Part shown: positions 52,901 through 60,321 of the stretch, piece by piece
How the letters are laid out: each line of letters opens with the position of its first letter
Numbering within the stretch: position 1 is the first letter of the stretch
Assembly: GCA_964567745.1 (NCBI GenBank)
Contig: CAZMNY010000010.1
Coordinates: forward strand, 62,001-126,000
DNA: 64,000 nt
Direction: 5' to 3'
DNA from: CAZMNY01 sp964567745
GTDB taxonomy: Bacteria; Planctomycetota; Planctomycetia; Pirellulales; Pirellulaceae
Notes under the pieces: generated by a model
Told to the model about the DNA's origin: nothing
What the model saw: only the letters and a program-made list of their open reading frames with translations
The model's database searches: none
Made by a program: the position numbers and the translations under genes

Positions 52901-53244
52901 GCGAAAACGACCGCAGCGACGACGGCCGAACGCAACGCCAGTGCGATCCAACGCCGATGTTTGCCGAGGCCCGCCAGACTCCGATAGCTGAACCACCAAA
53001 GAAGCGGCACCGAAACTAGCAGCAGAAGGTAATACGGCGCGTTGAACGACAAGTCCGAGTTCGGAAGCCAGGTCGCGAACAGGGCGTAGAGGCCCGCCGT
53101 GAGCCCCGCCGCGCCGAGCAGAGACAGGAGCCATCGTTTGGCGTCGCCCCAGCCTTCAAAGGCAAGAAACAAGAAGTAGAAAAAAACCGGCAGTGAGCAT
53201 GCGATCATCACCTGCCAAAGTGAAAACCCTGTGAGGAATTCCAT
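49963..53244 (-). CDS. Large VWA / glutamine amidotransferase-like membrane protein
   Basis: A 1093-residue protein, first in the unit. Four N-terminal helices (about 10-28, 38-60, 70-88, 99-118) are followed by a VWA domain with MIDAS DQSQS (135-139), an Ig-like region (about 250-360), a class I glutamine-amidotransferase-like fold (about 385-490; GRVLLIENWESPGEYDFL, YDCVLLANVP) without an obvious nucleophile elbow Cys, a VWA-like region with IIISDGDPVPP (about 585-600), further beta regions and a helix WPLFLMLCAGVFFADVFV near 950 before a hydrophilic tail. This resembles large planctomycete membrane proteins found with MoxR. Substrate unknown. Confidence 0.88.
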   Translation of the reverse strand: MEFLTGFSLWQVMIACSLPVFFYFLFLAFEGWGDAKRWLLSLLGAAGLTAGLYALFATWLPNSDLSFNAPYYLLLLVSVPLLWWFSYRSLAGLGKHRRWIALALRSAVVAAVVFALAEVQLRQTSQKVTVMYLLDQSQSIPLAKRHAMLNYVVTEVAGHRNAERGDRAGVIVFGRDALIEVPPFEFDIPMINVVSNRELFDPDATNLAGALKLAQASFPEDSSKRVVIVTDGNENIGNARSVAPALRDAGIGIDVIPVTLENFGEVVVEKVALPPDMRRGQPVAARVVVSNFSDEPVKGKLTIQRKVGAQQELLDEPVVTLKPGKNVFSFDHTIDQPAVYTYSAVFSPEDPRDDLMKQNNTATAFTHVKGKGRVLLIENWESPGEYDFLVERLRANNIEVMIMGSDDLYNSLAELQAYDCVLLANVPRSSGEDQKTISNFTDAQIQMLVRNTQQLGCGLIMLGGDSSFGAGGWANTELEKAMPVDFQIKNAKIQAVGALVMMMHASEMAQGNYWQKVIGQEALKALGPMDYCGLVHWGNTTGRDQWLWVAGNRGLIRVGQRRKSMIGKLSRMTPGDMPQFDPAMVMALAEFRRTNASVKHMIIISDGDPVPPRPSTIAGYKKAGVQISTVAVGSHGAPSSGPMQGIANSTGGKFYVVSNPKALPKIYQREARRVARPLVYEPAGGVKPVVVYDHEMHDFASGFQLPPISGFVLTTKKNSELVEQSVVSPKPADKGNTNNTILASWTYGLGRTAVYTSDAGHRWANAWTQWEDYDRFFVQLVRWAMRPVDDSGKFTVATETKDGKVKVIVTALDDNDDFINFLQMDVSAVGPDLKGFDFKMNQVAPGRYEGEFEAEGSGSFFVTVNPGTETDENGKTRPRAPILTGVTVPYSAEFRDREANLALMRTLAAITPAGGKKGAMIEGGLSDAATIGEKDVDTFRDTLKHAISSQNVWPLFLMLCAGVFFADVFVRRVAVGYDWIEPGVDWVKQRVFRQSAEPHVEQSLQRLRNRKQAVTGEMDERRAAARFEPQVDAESGGPELSDVLDQVNSTVESTGPPQAQQDATPGDLERDESYTSRLMEAKKRAFKDREGGQ

Positions 53245-53403
53245 GGTCTCTCTCGCTTCGACGGCCAGTAGGAAAGGATGTCTGTTTTGGGAATGGGTAT
53301 CGGAAGTGTCGTCGGATCCGTTATCGCGAATGCGGGTCGATCTTGACGCCGTGTCTCATCATCTGTCGTCGCCGCGGTGTTGACCAACGCTGGACGCGAC
53401 AGA

Positions 53404-54351
53404 CTACAAACGAAATCGTTGAACTCGATGGTTGTAAGTGTCAAGCACGTGAATGCGACCGCGACGATCGGTCACCACGGCCCACGGTTGTTGTAGTTCG
53501 CCTTCATTGCGACCGGCTGTGCCCCACATTCCCAATGACTTGCCGTCCGGTGAAAACTTTTGGATTCGGTGGTTGCCAAACTCGGCGACGAGCAAGTTGC
53601 CGTCGGCGTCAAACACCAGGTCGTATGGATAGCGCATCTGGCCCGCGTCGGTTCCCTCTTCGCCCCACATGGTGACCAGCTCGGCCTGCTTGTCTCGAAT
53701 CTCAAAAACCTGGATTCGATGATTGCATGAGTCGGCAACCCAGATCCGATCGCGGTCGTCGATCGCCAAATTGTTGGGCCGCAGAAACTGCATCTTATCC
53801 GAACCACTCACGCCCCATTGGCAAATGAACTCGCCGCTCGCCGAAAACATTTGAACTCGATCGTGCTCGCCATACTCCGACACGAAGATATTCCCCTTCG
53901 AATCCTCAACCGCATCGGTGACAAAATTGAACTCGCCTGGCCCGTGACCGCAGACTCCGCCAATCGTCCGGTCCTCGAGTCGCTTTCCCTGTTTGGTGTA
54001 GACGAGAACTCGAAAGTAATGGGTGTCGGCAACCAGTACGTTGCCATCATGGTCGATCGACAAACCGGACGGCTTGCCGTTCCTGATCGTCGGCGTTCGC
54101 CAGCCGCGCAAGTATTGGCCGTCGGAGGTGAAGACTTGGATCCGTCCGGTCATATCGACGATGTAGAGGTTGTCTTCATCGTCGATGGCCATCGCCCGTG
54201 GTTTCTTGAATTTCGCCTCGGTCACGCCCAACCCGCCCCAAATCGCCTCGACACTTCCGCTCGAACCCGTTTCTCCTGCCGGAACGCATCCCGAGGGAAT
54301 CGCGGCCGCCAGCACGAGGATCGAAAATGCGAGTTTGTAGGGACGATGCAT
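53404..54351 (-). CDS. NHL-repeat lipoprotein
   Basis: A 315-residue protein with a lipoprotein signal peptide (lipobox PSGC, Cys22). From about residue 40 to the end it consists of six NHL repeats (for example FKKPRAMAIDDEDNLYIVDMTGRIQVF and LQQPWAVVTDRRGRIHVLDTYNHRVQRF), forming a beta-propeller. NHL propellers bind proteins or ligands and some are lyases; no catalytic residue can be inferred. ATG 54351 was chosen because it gives the lipoprotein signal; the open frame continues 35 codons further. It is divergent from the TsaC fusion gene across a shared promoter region. Confidence 0.88.
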   Translation of the reverse strand: MHRPYKLAFSILVLAAAIPSGCVPAGETGSSGSVEAIWGGLGVTEAKFKKPRAMAIDDEDNLYIVDMTGRIQVFTSDGQYLRGWRTPTIRNGKPSGLSIDHDGNVLVADTHYFRVLVYTKQGKRLEDRTIGGVCGHGPGEFNFVTDAVEDSKGNIFVSEYGEHDRVQMFSASGEFICQWGVSGSDKMQFLRPNNLAIDDRDRIWVADSCNHRIQVFEIRDKQAELVTMWGEEGTDAGQMRYPYDLVFDADGNLLVAEFGNHRIQKFSPDGKSLGMWGTAGRNEGELQQPWAVVTDRRGRIHVLDTYNHRVQRFRL

Positions 54352-54699
54352 GAGAGGCTGCGAATCTACGCAGTTGCTGTTCAGCAGAGGAGTTAGCGCG
54401 AAAACGAAAAAACCAAAACTCGATCTGATTATTGTAGGGAATCGAGGCTCGAGCAAGAAGCATCTGCTCGAAAATGGCGGTTTTCGAGCCGCGACGGCCC
54501 CTTGACCGGCGAGCGTAACGACTACTATAGTAACGCATTACGCACATTCTTCTGTTCTAAATAAGCAACTCCGCCGTGCATTGCGTTCGTGGCGATTTTT
54601 GCCAATTCCCCTACTCCTGGCGGATGTCCCGGCCAAACACCTTGGCGTTTTTGACTCCGTCTCCCTTCCGCCGATGTCTCTTTACGCGAAAGTCGCCCT
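54352..54699. other. Divergent promoter region
   Basis: No gene. It holds a sigma-70 promoter for the plus-strand gene (54502-54531). The palindromic core ACTATAGT (54524-54531) overlaps GCGTTACTA on the minus strand, similar to the recurring AGGCGTTACT motif. Confidence 0.5.
54502..54531 (+). promoter_or_regulatory. Sigma-70 promoter for the TsaC-phosphatase fusion
   Basis: TTGACC (54502-54507), an 18-base spacer and TATAGT (54526-54531). It would give a leader of about 160 bases before the start codon at 54700. Confidence 0.55.
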
Positions 54700-55851
54700 A
54701 TGGCTCCCGTGGTGATCGACGTCCAAAACGCCGACGATAACCGCGACATTGTGCACCGCGCTGTGGAAGCGCTTGCCGCCGGCAAGATCGTGGCTTTTCC
54801 AACCGAAACGGTCTACGGATTAGCCGCCAGCGCCGATTCAACCGAAGCGGTTGAGCAACTGAGCCGTCTCAAAGTACGCGGTGAGAACGAGCCGTTCACA
54901 CTGGCCGTGAAGAGTTCCGATGCGGCGCTCGACTACGTTCCTTCGATTTCCGACTTAGGCCGCAGGCTGGCTCGACGTTGTTGGCCCGGTCCGATCACGC
55001 TGGTCCTCGACAACGGACATCCCGAGAGTTTGCTCGGCCGCCTTTCGCCAGCGGTGCAACAATCGGTCTCGCCTCAGGGCACAATCGGGCTCCGCGTACC
55101 GGCCCATCAACTTATCTTGGACGCGTTGCGGTTATCGGCGAGTCCGGTGGTGTTGACGAGCGCCAACCGTTCGGGGCAGCCCGACGCGCTGCAGGCAAGT
55201 GAAATCGTGAGCGATTTTCCGGACGAAGACATTACCATTTTGGACGATGGTCCGAGCCGTTTTGGGCAGCCGAGTTCGGTTGTGCAAGTCGAAGGAAATC
55301 GCTGGCGATTGCTGCGCGAAGGCGTGTTAAACGAATCGCGAATGAAGTGGTTTGCCAACGGCATGGTCGTGTTTGTCTGCACTGGAAACACATGTCGCAG
55401 TCCGATGGCGGAAGCTTTGTTCCGTCAACGCGCGGCGGATCGGATCGGTTGCGCCATCGACGATCTCGAGGACCGAGGCGTGATGGTGCTCTCGGCCGGC
55501 ATCGCGGCTATGCAAGGCGGTCGTTCGTCGCCCGAAGCGGTCAGCGTGATGGCGGAGCGAAAGATCGACATTTCGGGGCACTCGAGCCAGCCGCTATCGG
55601 AACAGCTCGTGCGATTCGCCGATATGATTCTGACCATGACGCGGGGCCATCGCCACGCCATCGTCAGCCGTTGGCCCGAGGTTGCGTCTCGAGTCTCTGT
55701 TCTCTGTCGAGACGGCGCGGACGTCGCCGATCCGATTGGAGGTCCGTTCGAATTGTACGGACAATGCGCGATGCAAATCGACGACCAACTTGACGGTTGG
55801 CTCAATGACCTGAATCTGAACGACCTTCCGACTTTGTGGAAAGAGGACTAA
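54700..55851 (+). CDS. Fusion of threonylcarbamoyl-AMP synthase and arginine/tyrosine phosphatase
   Basis: A 383-residue protein. Residues about 12-205 form a TsaC/Sua5-type domain (FPTETVYGLAAS, KVRGENEPF, ARRCWPGPITLVL, GTIGLRVPAH, VLTSANRSGQ) that makes threonylcarbamoyl-AMP for the t6A modification of ANN-decoding tRNAs. Residues about 221-383 form a low-molecular-weight phosphatase with CTGNTCRS, nucleophile Cys227 and Arg233 (CX5R), and DPIGGP with the general-acid Asp344. The loop CTGNTCRSPMAEAL matches YwlE-type protein-arginine phosphatases, including Thr231 at the specificity position. No internal start is obvious between the domains, so it is a true fusion as it stands. It precedes rpiB with only 2 bases between them. 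Confidence 0.88.
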   Translation: MAPVVIDVQNADDNRDIVHRAVEALAAGKIVAFPTETVYGLAASADSTEAVEQLSRLKVRGENEPFTLAVKSSDAALDYVPSISDLGRRLARRCWPGPITLVLDNGHPESLLGRLSPAVQQSVSPQGTIGLRVPAHQLILDALRLSASPVVLTSANRSGQPDALQASEIVSDFPDEDITILDDGPSRFGQPSSVVQVEGNRWRLLREGVLNESRMKWFANGMVVFVCTGNTCRSPMAEALFRQRAADRIGCAIDDLEDRGVMVLSAGIAAMQGGRSSPEAVSVMAERKIDISGHSSQPLSEQLVRFADMILTMTRGHRHAIVSRWPEVASRVSVLCRDGADVADPIGGPFELYGQCAMQIDDQLDGWLNDLNLNDLPTLWKED

Positions 55852-55853
55852 CC

Positions 55854-56300
55854 ATGCGGATCGCGCTTGGCAGTGACCATCGCGGCGCTAACGTCAAATC
55901 AAGATTGGCGCCGATGCTCGAACAATGGGGCCACGAGGTCAGCGACGTTGGAAGTTTTGACGATCAGAGTGTCGACTATCCCGACTACGCATTGCTTGTA
56001 GCCAACGAGGTCGCCGAGGGAAAATCGGAGCGAGGAATCTTGGTCTGCGGCACTGGCATCGGCATGGCGATCACGGCCAACAAAGTTCCCGGTGTTCGCG
56101 CGACGACATGCAACGATGAAGTGACCGCGGAAATGTGCCGGCGTCATAATGACGTCAACGTCCTTTGTCTTTCGGGCGACCTGCTGGGCGAGCGTTCGCT
56201 CGACAACATGATTCGCACGTGGCTGGAAACCGACTTCGAAGGCGGACGTCACGCCAGACGCGTCGACAAGATTCGCCAAATTGAAACCGAAAGTTGCTAA
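55854..56300 (+). CDS. rpiB: Ribose-5-phosphate isomerase B
   Basis: Interconverts ribose 5-phosphate and ribulose 5-phosphate. The 148-residue protein carries SDHRG (7-11), the catalytic Cys65 in GILVCGTGIGMAITANK, His98 in RRHNDVNVLCL and the C-terminal GGRHARRVDKI. ATG 55854 lies 2 bases after the preceding stop and has AGAGGA upstream inside that gene, so the two genes form an operon. An upstream TTG at 55836 is less likely. Confidence 0.95.
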   Translation: MRIALGSDHRGANVKSRLAPMLEQWGHEVSDVGSFDDQSVDYPDYALLVANEVAEGKSERGILVCGTGIGMAITANKVPGVRATTCNDEVTAEMCRRHNDVNVLCLSGDLLGERSLDNMIRTWLETDFEGGRHARRVDKIRQIETESC

Positions 56301-56340
56301 GCGATTCGCTCGCAAGTCAATCGCCTAGCTTTGCCTGCCT

Positions 56341-56892
56341 TCATGGGCGCCGAGGCATTTGACGCGGGAAGGGCGGCAGCTGCTTAGGAGGCGGTGAGCA
56401 CGCGTGCTCTTCGGCCCACATCTGACGACTGGCGTCGCTCGCGTAATATCTTAGCCAAACGCCCATGTCGTCGTTCTCATCGAGACAGTGCCAGTGCAAG
56501 TAGTTTCGCGGGAGATCGATCTTCTTCTCCGGCGATGGCAAGATGTCTCGAAAGATGACGCAGTAGAGTTCGCGATCGCTGAGGTGATCCGTGAAGTCAA
56601 TTACGACACGTTGGTCATAGAGCCGGTTGATTGTTTCCCAAAGATGCGTATGGAGTGTTGCATCATCGAGGGTGTCTGGGGCGGGCAGCGCGAGTTCTGG
56701 CGAAAACCACTGGCATACCGGAAGAATGGGAGCTCGCTCCCAAGCCAACATCGACTCGAGAAACTCGTTCTCTTTCGAGGTCGGCATGCGGTTGACGTCG
56801 ACTAATTCCACGGACTCGTCCAGATAGGGTTCGAGCGCGTCGCGCAAAACGGCGTTCCGCATTAATTGTTCAACTTCATCGGAATTGGTCAT
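56341..56892 (-). CDS. Hypothetical protein, 183 residues
   Basis: A soluble, acidic protein. The pieces LPVCQWFSPELALPAPDTL, LWETINRLYDQRVVIDFTDHLSDRELYCVIFRDILPSPEKKID and LHWHCLDENDDMGVWLRYY are clearly structured, and the C-terminus is proline-rich (PPPKQLPPFPRQMPRRP). I chose ATG 56892 (MTNSDEVEQL) as the domain appears to begin there; the frame stays open to 57015 with unrelated-looking sequence, and no ribosome binding site distinguishes them. No known domain. Convergent with rpiB. Confidence 0.7.
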   Translation of the reverse strand: MTNSDEVEQLMRNAVLRDALEPYLDESVELVDVNRMPTSKENEFLESMLAWERAPILPVCQWFSPELALPAPDTLDDATLHTHLWETINRLYDQRVVIDFTDHLSDRELYCVIFRDILPSPEKKIDLPRNYLHWHCLDENDDMGVWLRYYASDASRQMWAEEHACSPPPKQLPPFPRQMPRRP

Positions 56893-57480
56893 GTCTGTAG
56901 CGTTGTGCAAACGGGGTCGTTCCTGAGCGGTTTCGCAACACAGTTCTGACTCTACCAACAAACACCCGGCTCGCAATACTCGAATCAGTTCGCGCTTGCC
57001 CAAAAACGGAATCACGCCCCTCCGTTCACCACATGATCCCTACGACCGTGCATCTTTGAATCGTTAAAGTCTGCGCAATCGCACCACCTTTTCAAATCTC
57101 TGCGAGTCCTCCCCCAGAATTTCCCGAGTTTCATTCAGATCGTCGACTCCGGTTGTCGGCTTGCCCTTGGGCGCCACTGGCTTGCCAGTGCCGTGAATGT
57201 CGCCTTTTCGCTCCCGCGAAAGTGGCGCTGACCGAGAGCGCCACATCCGCGCCGAACCGATGTACGCTGGCGGTCGTCTGCTTTTATGCATCTTGGCTTG
57301 CGAGTGTCGATGTACGGTTCGGCTCGGGACCGCTGACGTGACGGGTTACCGACTCTCGAGGGTCGACGACCTATGCGGCGGCTAAGATGCTAAAATCGCC
57401 TTCCTTGAGAAACAAACATCAGGCCGCTTCTCGACGAGAGTCGCTGAAGGCAATCGTGCAAACGACGGAGTCAAAGAAGA
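56893..57480. other. Intergenic region with two hairpins
   Basis: No convincing gene; the minus frame at 57064-57291 has no start signal. Two perfect inverted repeats are seen: CACTGGC-TT-GCCAGTG at 57175-57190 and GTGGCGCT-7 bases-AGCGCCAC at 57222-57244. Confidence 0.45.
57175..57244. repeat. Two adjacent inverted repeats
   Basis: CACTGGC/GCCAGTG (57175-57190, loop TT) and GTGGCGCT/AGCGCCAC (57222-57244, 7-base loop). Neither has a T-run, so they are not standard terminators. Confidence 0.6.
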
Positions 57481-58209
57481 ATGAGAAGACACAATTCGCG
57501 CGTGTGTTCTGCCGTACTCGTATGCTTGACGCTGGCATTCGCCGCACCGAAGGCATCTTGCATCGCCCAGGACAAAACGCCCAAGCCGAGGCGAACATAC
57601 TACGGCCGACAAATCGCCCAGACGATGCACTACACCGGCGCCGAGTGGCTGATCAGAAAGACTCGCGAACGCGAAGAGCGAGCTTCTCACATGCTCAAGG
57701 AGCTGAAGATCAAGCCGGGGATGAACATTTGCGATATGGGCTGCGGCAACGGCTACCACACGCTTCGGCTCGCGGAACTCACCGGAAAAACAGGACAAGT
57801 GTTCGGCGTCGACGCACAGCCGGAAATGTTGGTCATGCTTCGCGATCGAGCTGAGAAAGCGGGCATCGAAAACATTTCACCCATTCTCGGCTCGTTCCAC
57901 GACCCGCGCCTTCCCGCTGGGCAAATCGACATGATCTTGCTCGTCGACGTCTACCATGAGTTTTCGTTTCCCGAACGGATGCTGGCCGGAATGCGACGTT
58001 CACTCAAGCCCGACGGCGTGATCGTCTTGGTCGAATACCGCGAGGAAGACAAATCGGTGCCGATCAAGCCGCTCCACAAAATGAGCAAGAAGCAAATCAT
58101 GAAAGAACTGCCGCCCAACGGCTTCAAGCTCGTGCGCGAATACGACGAGCTGCCCTGGCAACACTTGATGTTCTTCGGCAAAGACGAAACGCAAGACGAA
58201 GCGAACTGA
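57481..58209 (+). CDS. Signal-peptide-bearing methyltransferase-like protein
   Basis: A 242-residue protein. The N-terminus (CSAVLVCLTLAFAAPKASCIAQ) looks like a cleavable signal peptide ending near residue 29. The rest is a class I SAM-dependent methyltransferase: motif I ICDMGCGNGYHTLRL (83-97), acidic residue of motif II FGVDAQPEM, and PAGQIDMILLVDVYHEF, FPERMLAGMRRSLKPDGVIVLVEYREE, all in the expected order. SAM is not known to be available outside the cytoplasm, so either export is real and the cofactor is lost or altered, or the hydrophobic stretch anchors it in the membrane facing the cytoplasm. The target is unknown. Confidence 0.8.
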   Translation: MRRHNSRVCSAVLVCLTLAFAAPKASCIAQDKTPKPRRTYYGRQIAQTMHYTGAEWLIRKTREREERASHMLKELKIKPGMNICDMGCGNGYHTLRLAELTGKTGQVFGVDAQPEMLVMLRDRAEKAGIENISPILGSFHDPRLPAGQIDMILLVDVYHEFSFPERMLAGMRRSLKPDGVIVLVEYREEDKSVPIKPLHKMSKKQIMKELPPNGFKLVREYDELPWQHLMFFGKDETQDEAN

Positions 58210-58247
58210 GCAGTCTGCGAACCGATCGAATTTTCCGGGGGCGCCTT

Positions 58248-58892
58248 ATGTCGTTGTTCATCTGTCCGTCTTGTGCTGTCGAGTCGAGCTTTAGTGAGGA
58301 TGGCAAGTGTCCGAACTGCGGACGTTACCTCACGGAGGCGCCGCCGAACCACCCGCCGAATTGGCAAGGCGAAGTCGATGCTAACGCAAGCGGCGACGAA
58401 ACTCATGTTGTCGCGCCAGTCGAACCGCCACAGCAAGGGCCACCCGTCGAATTCGGCTTTTTGAGGGCCGTTGGGTGCGCCTTTTGCTTACTAACGAATC
58501 TCTTGCCGGAATGCTTCGGTCAATTGCTTCGTAATTGGGCCTGGCTTGCCGCTGCCGATGACGCGTTGGTCGACCTTGACGACGGGAATCACTTCGGCCG
58601 CGCTGCCCGTCAGAAAGCACTCGTCCGCCACATAGACATCGTGGCGGGTCATAGCGACTTCATTTACCTGAATGCCGGCCTGAGTCGCCAATTCCATCAC
58701 GACTCCGCGCGTGACGCCGCTCAAGATGCCGGCGTCGATTGGCGGGGTGCAGAGGACGCCGTCGCGCGCCACGAAGATATTGTCCCCCGTGCACTCGGAT
58801 ACTTCGCCTTTGTGGTTGAGCATCAACGCTTCCACACAACCGGCTTGAAGTCCCTCAAGTTTGGCAAGGATATTGTTGAGGTAGTTGAGTGA
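58248..58892 (+). CDS. Zinc-ribbon N-terminus with run-on frame
   Basis: The first 45 residues, MSLFICPSCAVESSFSEDG then KCPNCGRYLTEAPP, contain two CxxC knuckles typical of a zinc ribbon. The Pro-rich and acidic stretch up to about residue 75 is plausible as a small protein. After that the frame has no stop and runs to 58892, overlapping 402 bases of the opposite-strand ilvE gene, where the translation has only the look of an antisense shadow. A stop has probably been lost or the sequence shifted. The start has GGGGGCG upstream. I take only the N-terminal part as real. Confidence 0.35.
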   Translation: MSLFICPSCAVESSFSEDGKCPNCGRYLTEAPPNHPPNWQGEVDANASGDETHVVAPVEPPQQGPPVEFGFLRAVGCAFCLLTNLLPECFGQLLRNWAWLAAADDALVDLDDGNHFGRAARQKALVRHIDIVAGHSDFIYLNAGLSRQFHHDSARDAAQDAGVDWRGAEDAVARHEDIVPRALGYFAFVVEHQRFHTTGLKSLKFGKDIVEVVE

Positions 58893-59345
58893 CTTGATGC
58901 GAGGGTTCAAGGCCGCTGGGTGATTGCGGATCGTGCTGGCGGTGACGATCTGCAGCCCCGCTTCATAAAACTCAGGGGGATAAAGCGAGATGTGGTCCGC
59001 GATGATGATGACTTGAGGATCACTGGTCTTGTTGGGATCCAACCCGAGCGTGCCGGCACCGCGAGTCACGAGCAGGCGAACGTATCCGTCTTCGATTTGG
59101 TTGGCTGCCAAGGTCGAGTTGACGTCTGTCGTCATTTGCTCCATTGAAATCGGAATCTCAAGGCAAATTGCCTTGGCCGAATCGTAGAGCCGTTCGAGGT
59201 GTTCTTGAAGTCGAAAGACTTTGCCGCTGTAGCTGCGGAGGCCTTCAAAGACGCCGTCGCCGTATAGTAGGCCGTGGTCGAAAACGCTGACTTTGGCGTC
59301 CGCTTTGTCGAATAGTTCGCCGTTGATGTAGACCTTAACGGACAT
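58491..59345 (-). CDS. ilvE: Branched-chain amino acid aminotransferase
   Basis: Fold type IV PLP enzyme that transaminates Val, Leu and Ile with 2-oxoglutarate. The 284-residue protein fits the family length when started at ATG 59345 (MSVKVYINGELF); the frame is open seven codons further. Features: FDHGLLYGDGVFEGLRSY (about 22-39), the PLP-binding Lys151 in PRIKSLNYLNNILAKLEG, and SECTGDNIFVARDGVLCTPP (about 180-199). D-amino-acid aminotransferase is a related alternative; the SLNYLNN-type lysine loop and length favour IlvE. It stands alone, convergent with the zinc-ribbon frame. Confidence 0.88.
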   Translation of the reverse strand: MSVKVYINGELFDKADAKVSVFDHGLLYGDGVFEGLRSYSGKVFRLQEHLERLYDSAKAICLEIPISMEQMTTDVNSTLAANQIEDGYVRLLVTRGAGTLGLDPNKTSDPQVIIIADHISLYPPEFYEAGLQIVTASTIRNHPAALNPRIKSLNYLNNILAKLEGLQAGCVEALMLNHKGEVSECTGDNIFVARDGVLCTPPIDAGILSGVTRGVVMELATQAGIQVNEVAMTRHDVYVADECFLTGSAAEVIPVVKVDQRVIGSGKPGPITKQLTEAFRQEIR

Positions 59346-59427
59346 GTTTTTTCCGCCAAAAATCAAAGTCGTCTTGGAATTGCTAAAACCTTACCGTCAC
59401 AACGCGTCGGAGCTGCGGCGCGGAGGG

Positions 59428-60321
59428 CTAGTCGACTTGGCCATTCGTTAACGTGACGACATGATGGGCCTCGTCAGCGATGGATATGTCGTGGGTGACC
59501 ATGACTATAGTGAGGCTTTGCTCGGCGTTCAAGGTTCGCAAGATTTCCAGTATTCCGCGGCCGGTTTTTTCGTCGAGGTTCCCTGTAGGTTCGTCCGCGA
59601 GCAGCAGTTGCGGATTGGTCATCAACGCGCGCGCGATAGCCGTCCGCTGCATTTCGCCCCCGGAAAGCTGGTTCGGTTTGTGTTTGAGTCGATGCGATAG
59701 GCCGACTTGATTTAGCAGGTCTTTGGCCCGCTCGACGTATTTTCTCCGATTGAGCCAGTATCGAACCATGCCGTCGCCAATCATCCGCGGCACGAGCACG
59801 TTTTCCAGCATCGTGAGTTCCGGCAGCAGGTGGTAGAACTGAAAGATCATGCCGAATTTCTGATTGCGCAACGCTTCGCGGCGTGAAGAGGGCAGATTGT
59901 CGATGCGAGCGCCATCGAAGTGAATCTCGCCTTTGTCGGGCGCGTCGAGCGTGCCGAGCAAATGCAGTAGCGTGCTCTTTCCCGATCCGCTTTGGCCCAG
60001 AATGACGGTGAATTGGTTCAAGGGCACGCTCATATTGACGCCCTTGAGTACTTCGACCTCGTGCTTGCCCTTGTGAAACGATTTGAACAGGTCGACGGCG
60101 GAGAGCACCGACGGCGCCTGAATCGGGTTGGACGAAGCCGCGCCAATCCGGCCCGCAATGCCCGCCGGCTCGACGACCGTCGAGGTCGACTCTTGCTGCA
60201 CCTGAGCTGAAACGGCTTGTGCGTTCTCGCCCGGGTAATGGTATCTGAGGTGAGTGTCCCCTGGCGTCGCGTCTGCGCGTCGTCGAATGGGCGAGGTCAA
60301 TTGTCGGAATCCGCTATTCAT
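59428..60321 (-). CDS. lolD: ABC transporter ATP-binding protein, LolD type
   Basis: A 297-residue ATPase. Walker A GQSGSGKST (109-117), Q-loop FQFYHLLPELTMLENV, signature LSGGEMQR (about 211-218), Walker B LLLADEPTGNLDE and the H-loop VTHD are all present. The pattern is that of the lipoprotein-releasing (LolD/MacB-like) group. The first 70 residues (PIRRRADATPGDTHLRYHYP...) form a long, low-complexity extension not found in LolD. It begins inside the end of the permease gene (overlap of 8 bases), so the two are coupled. Confidence 0.9.
   Translation of the reverse strand: MNSGFRQLTSPIRRRADATPGDTHLRYHYPGENAQAVSAQVQQESTSTVVEPAGIAGRIGAASSNPIQAPSVLSAVDLFKSFHKGKHEVEVLKGVNMSVPLNQFTVILGQSGSGKSTLLHLLGTLDAPDKGEIHFDGARIDNLPSSRREALRNQKFGMIFQFYHLLPELTMLENVLVPRMIGDGMVRYWLNRRKYVERAKDLLNQVGLSHRLKHKPNQLSGGEMQRTAIARALMTNPQLLLADEPTGNLDEKTGRGILEILRTLNAEQSLTIVMVTHDISIADEAHHVVTLTNGQVD

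Noticed and set aside
57064..57291. Minus-strand frame of 75 codons in the spacer before the methyltransferase gene
   Set aside because: No ribosome binding site, no domain and arginine-rich composition; it overlaps two hairpins. Not supportable as a gene.
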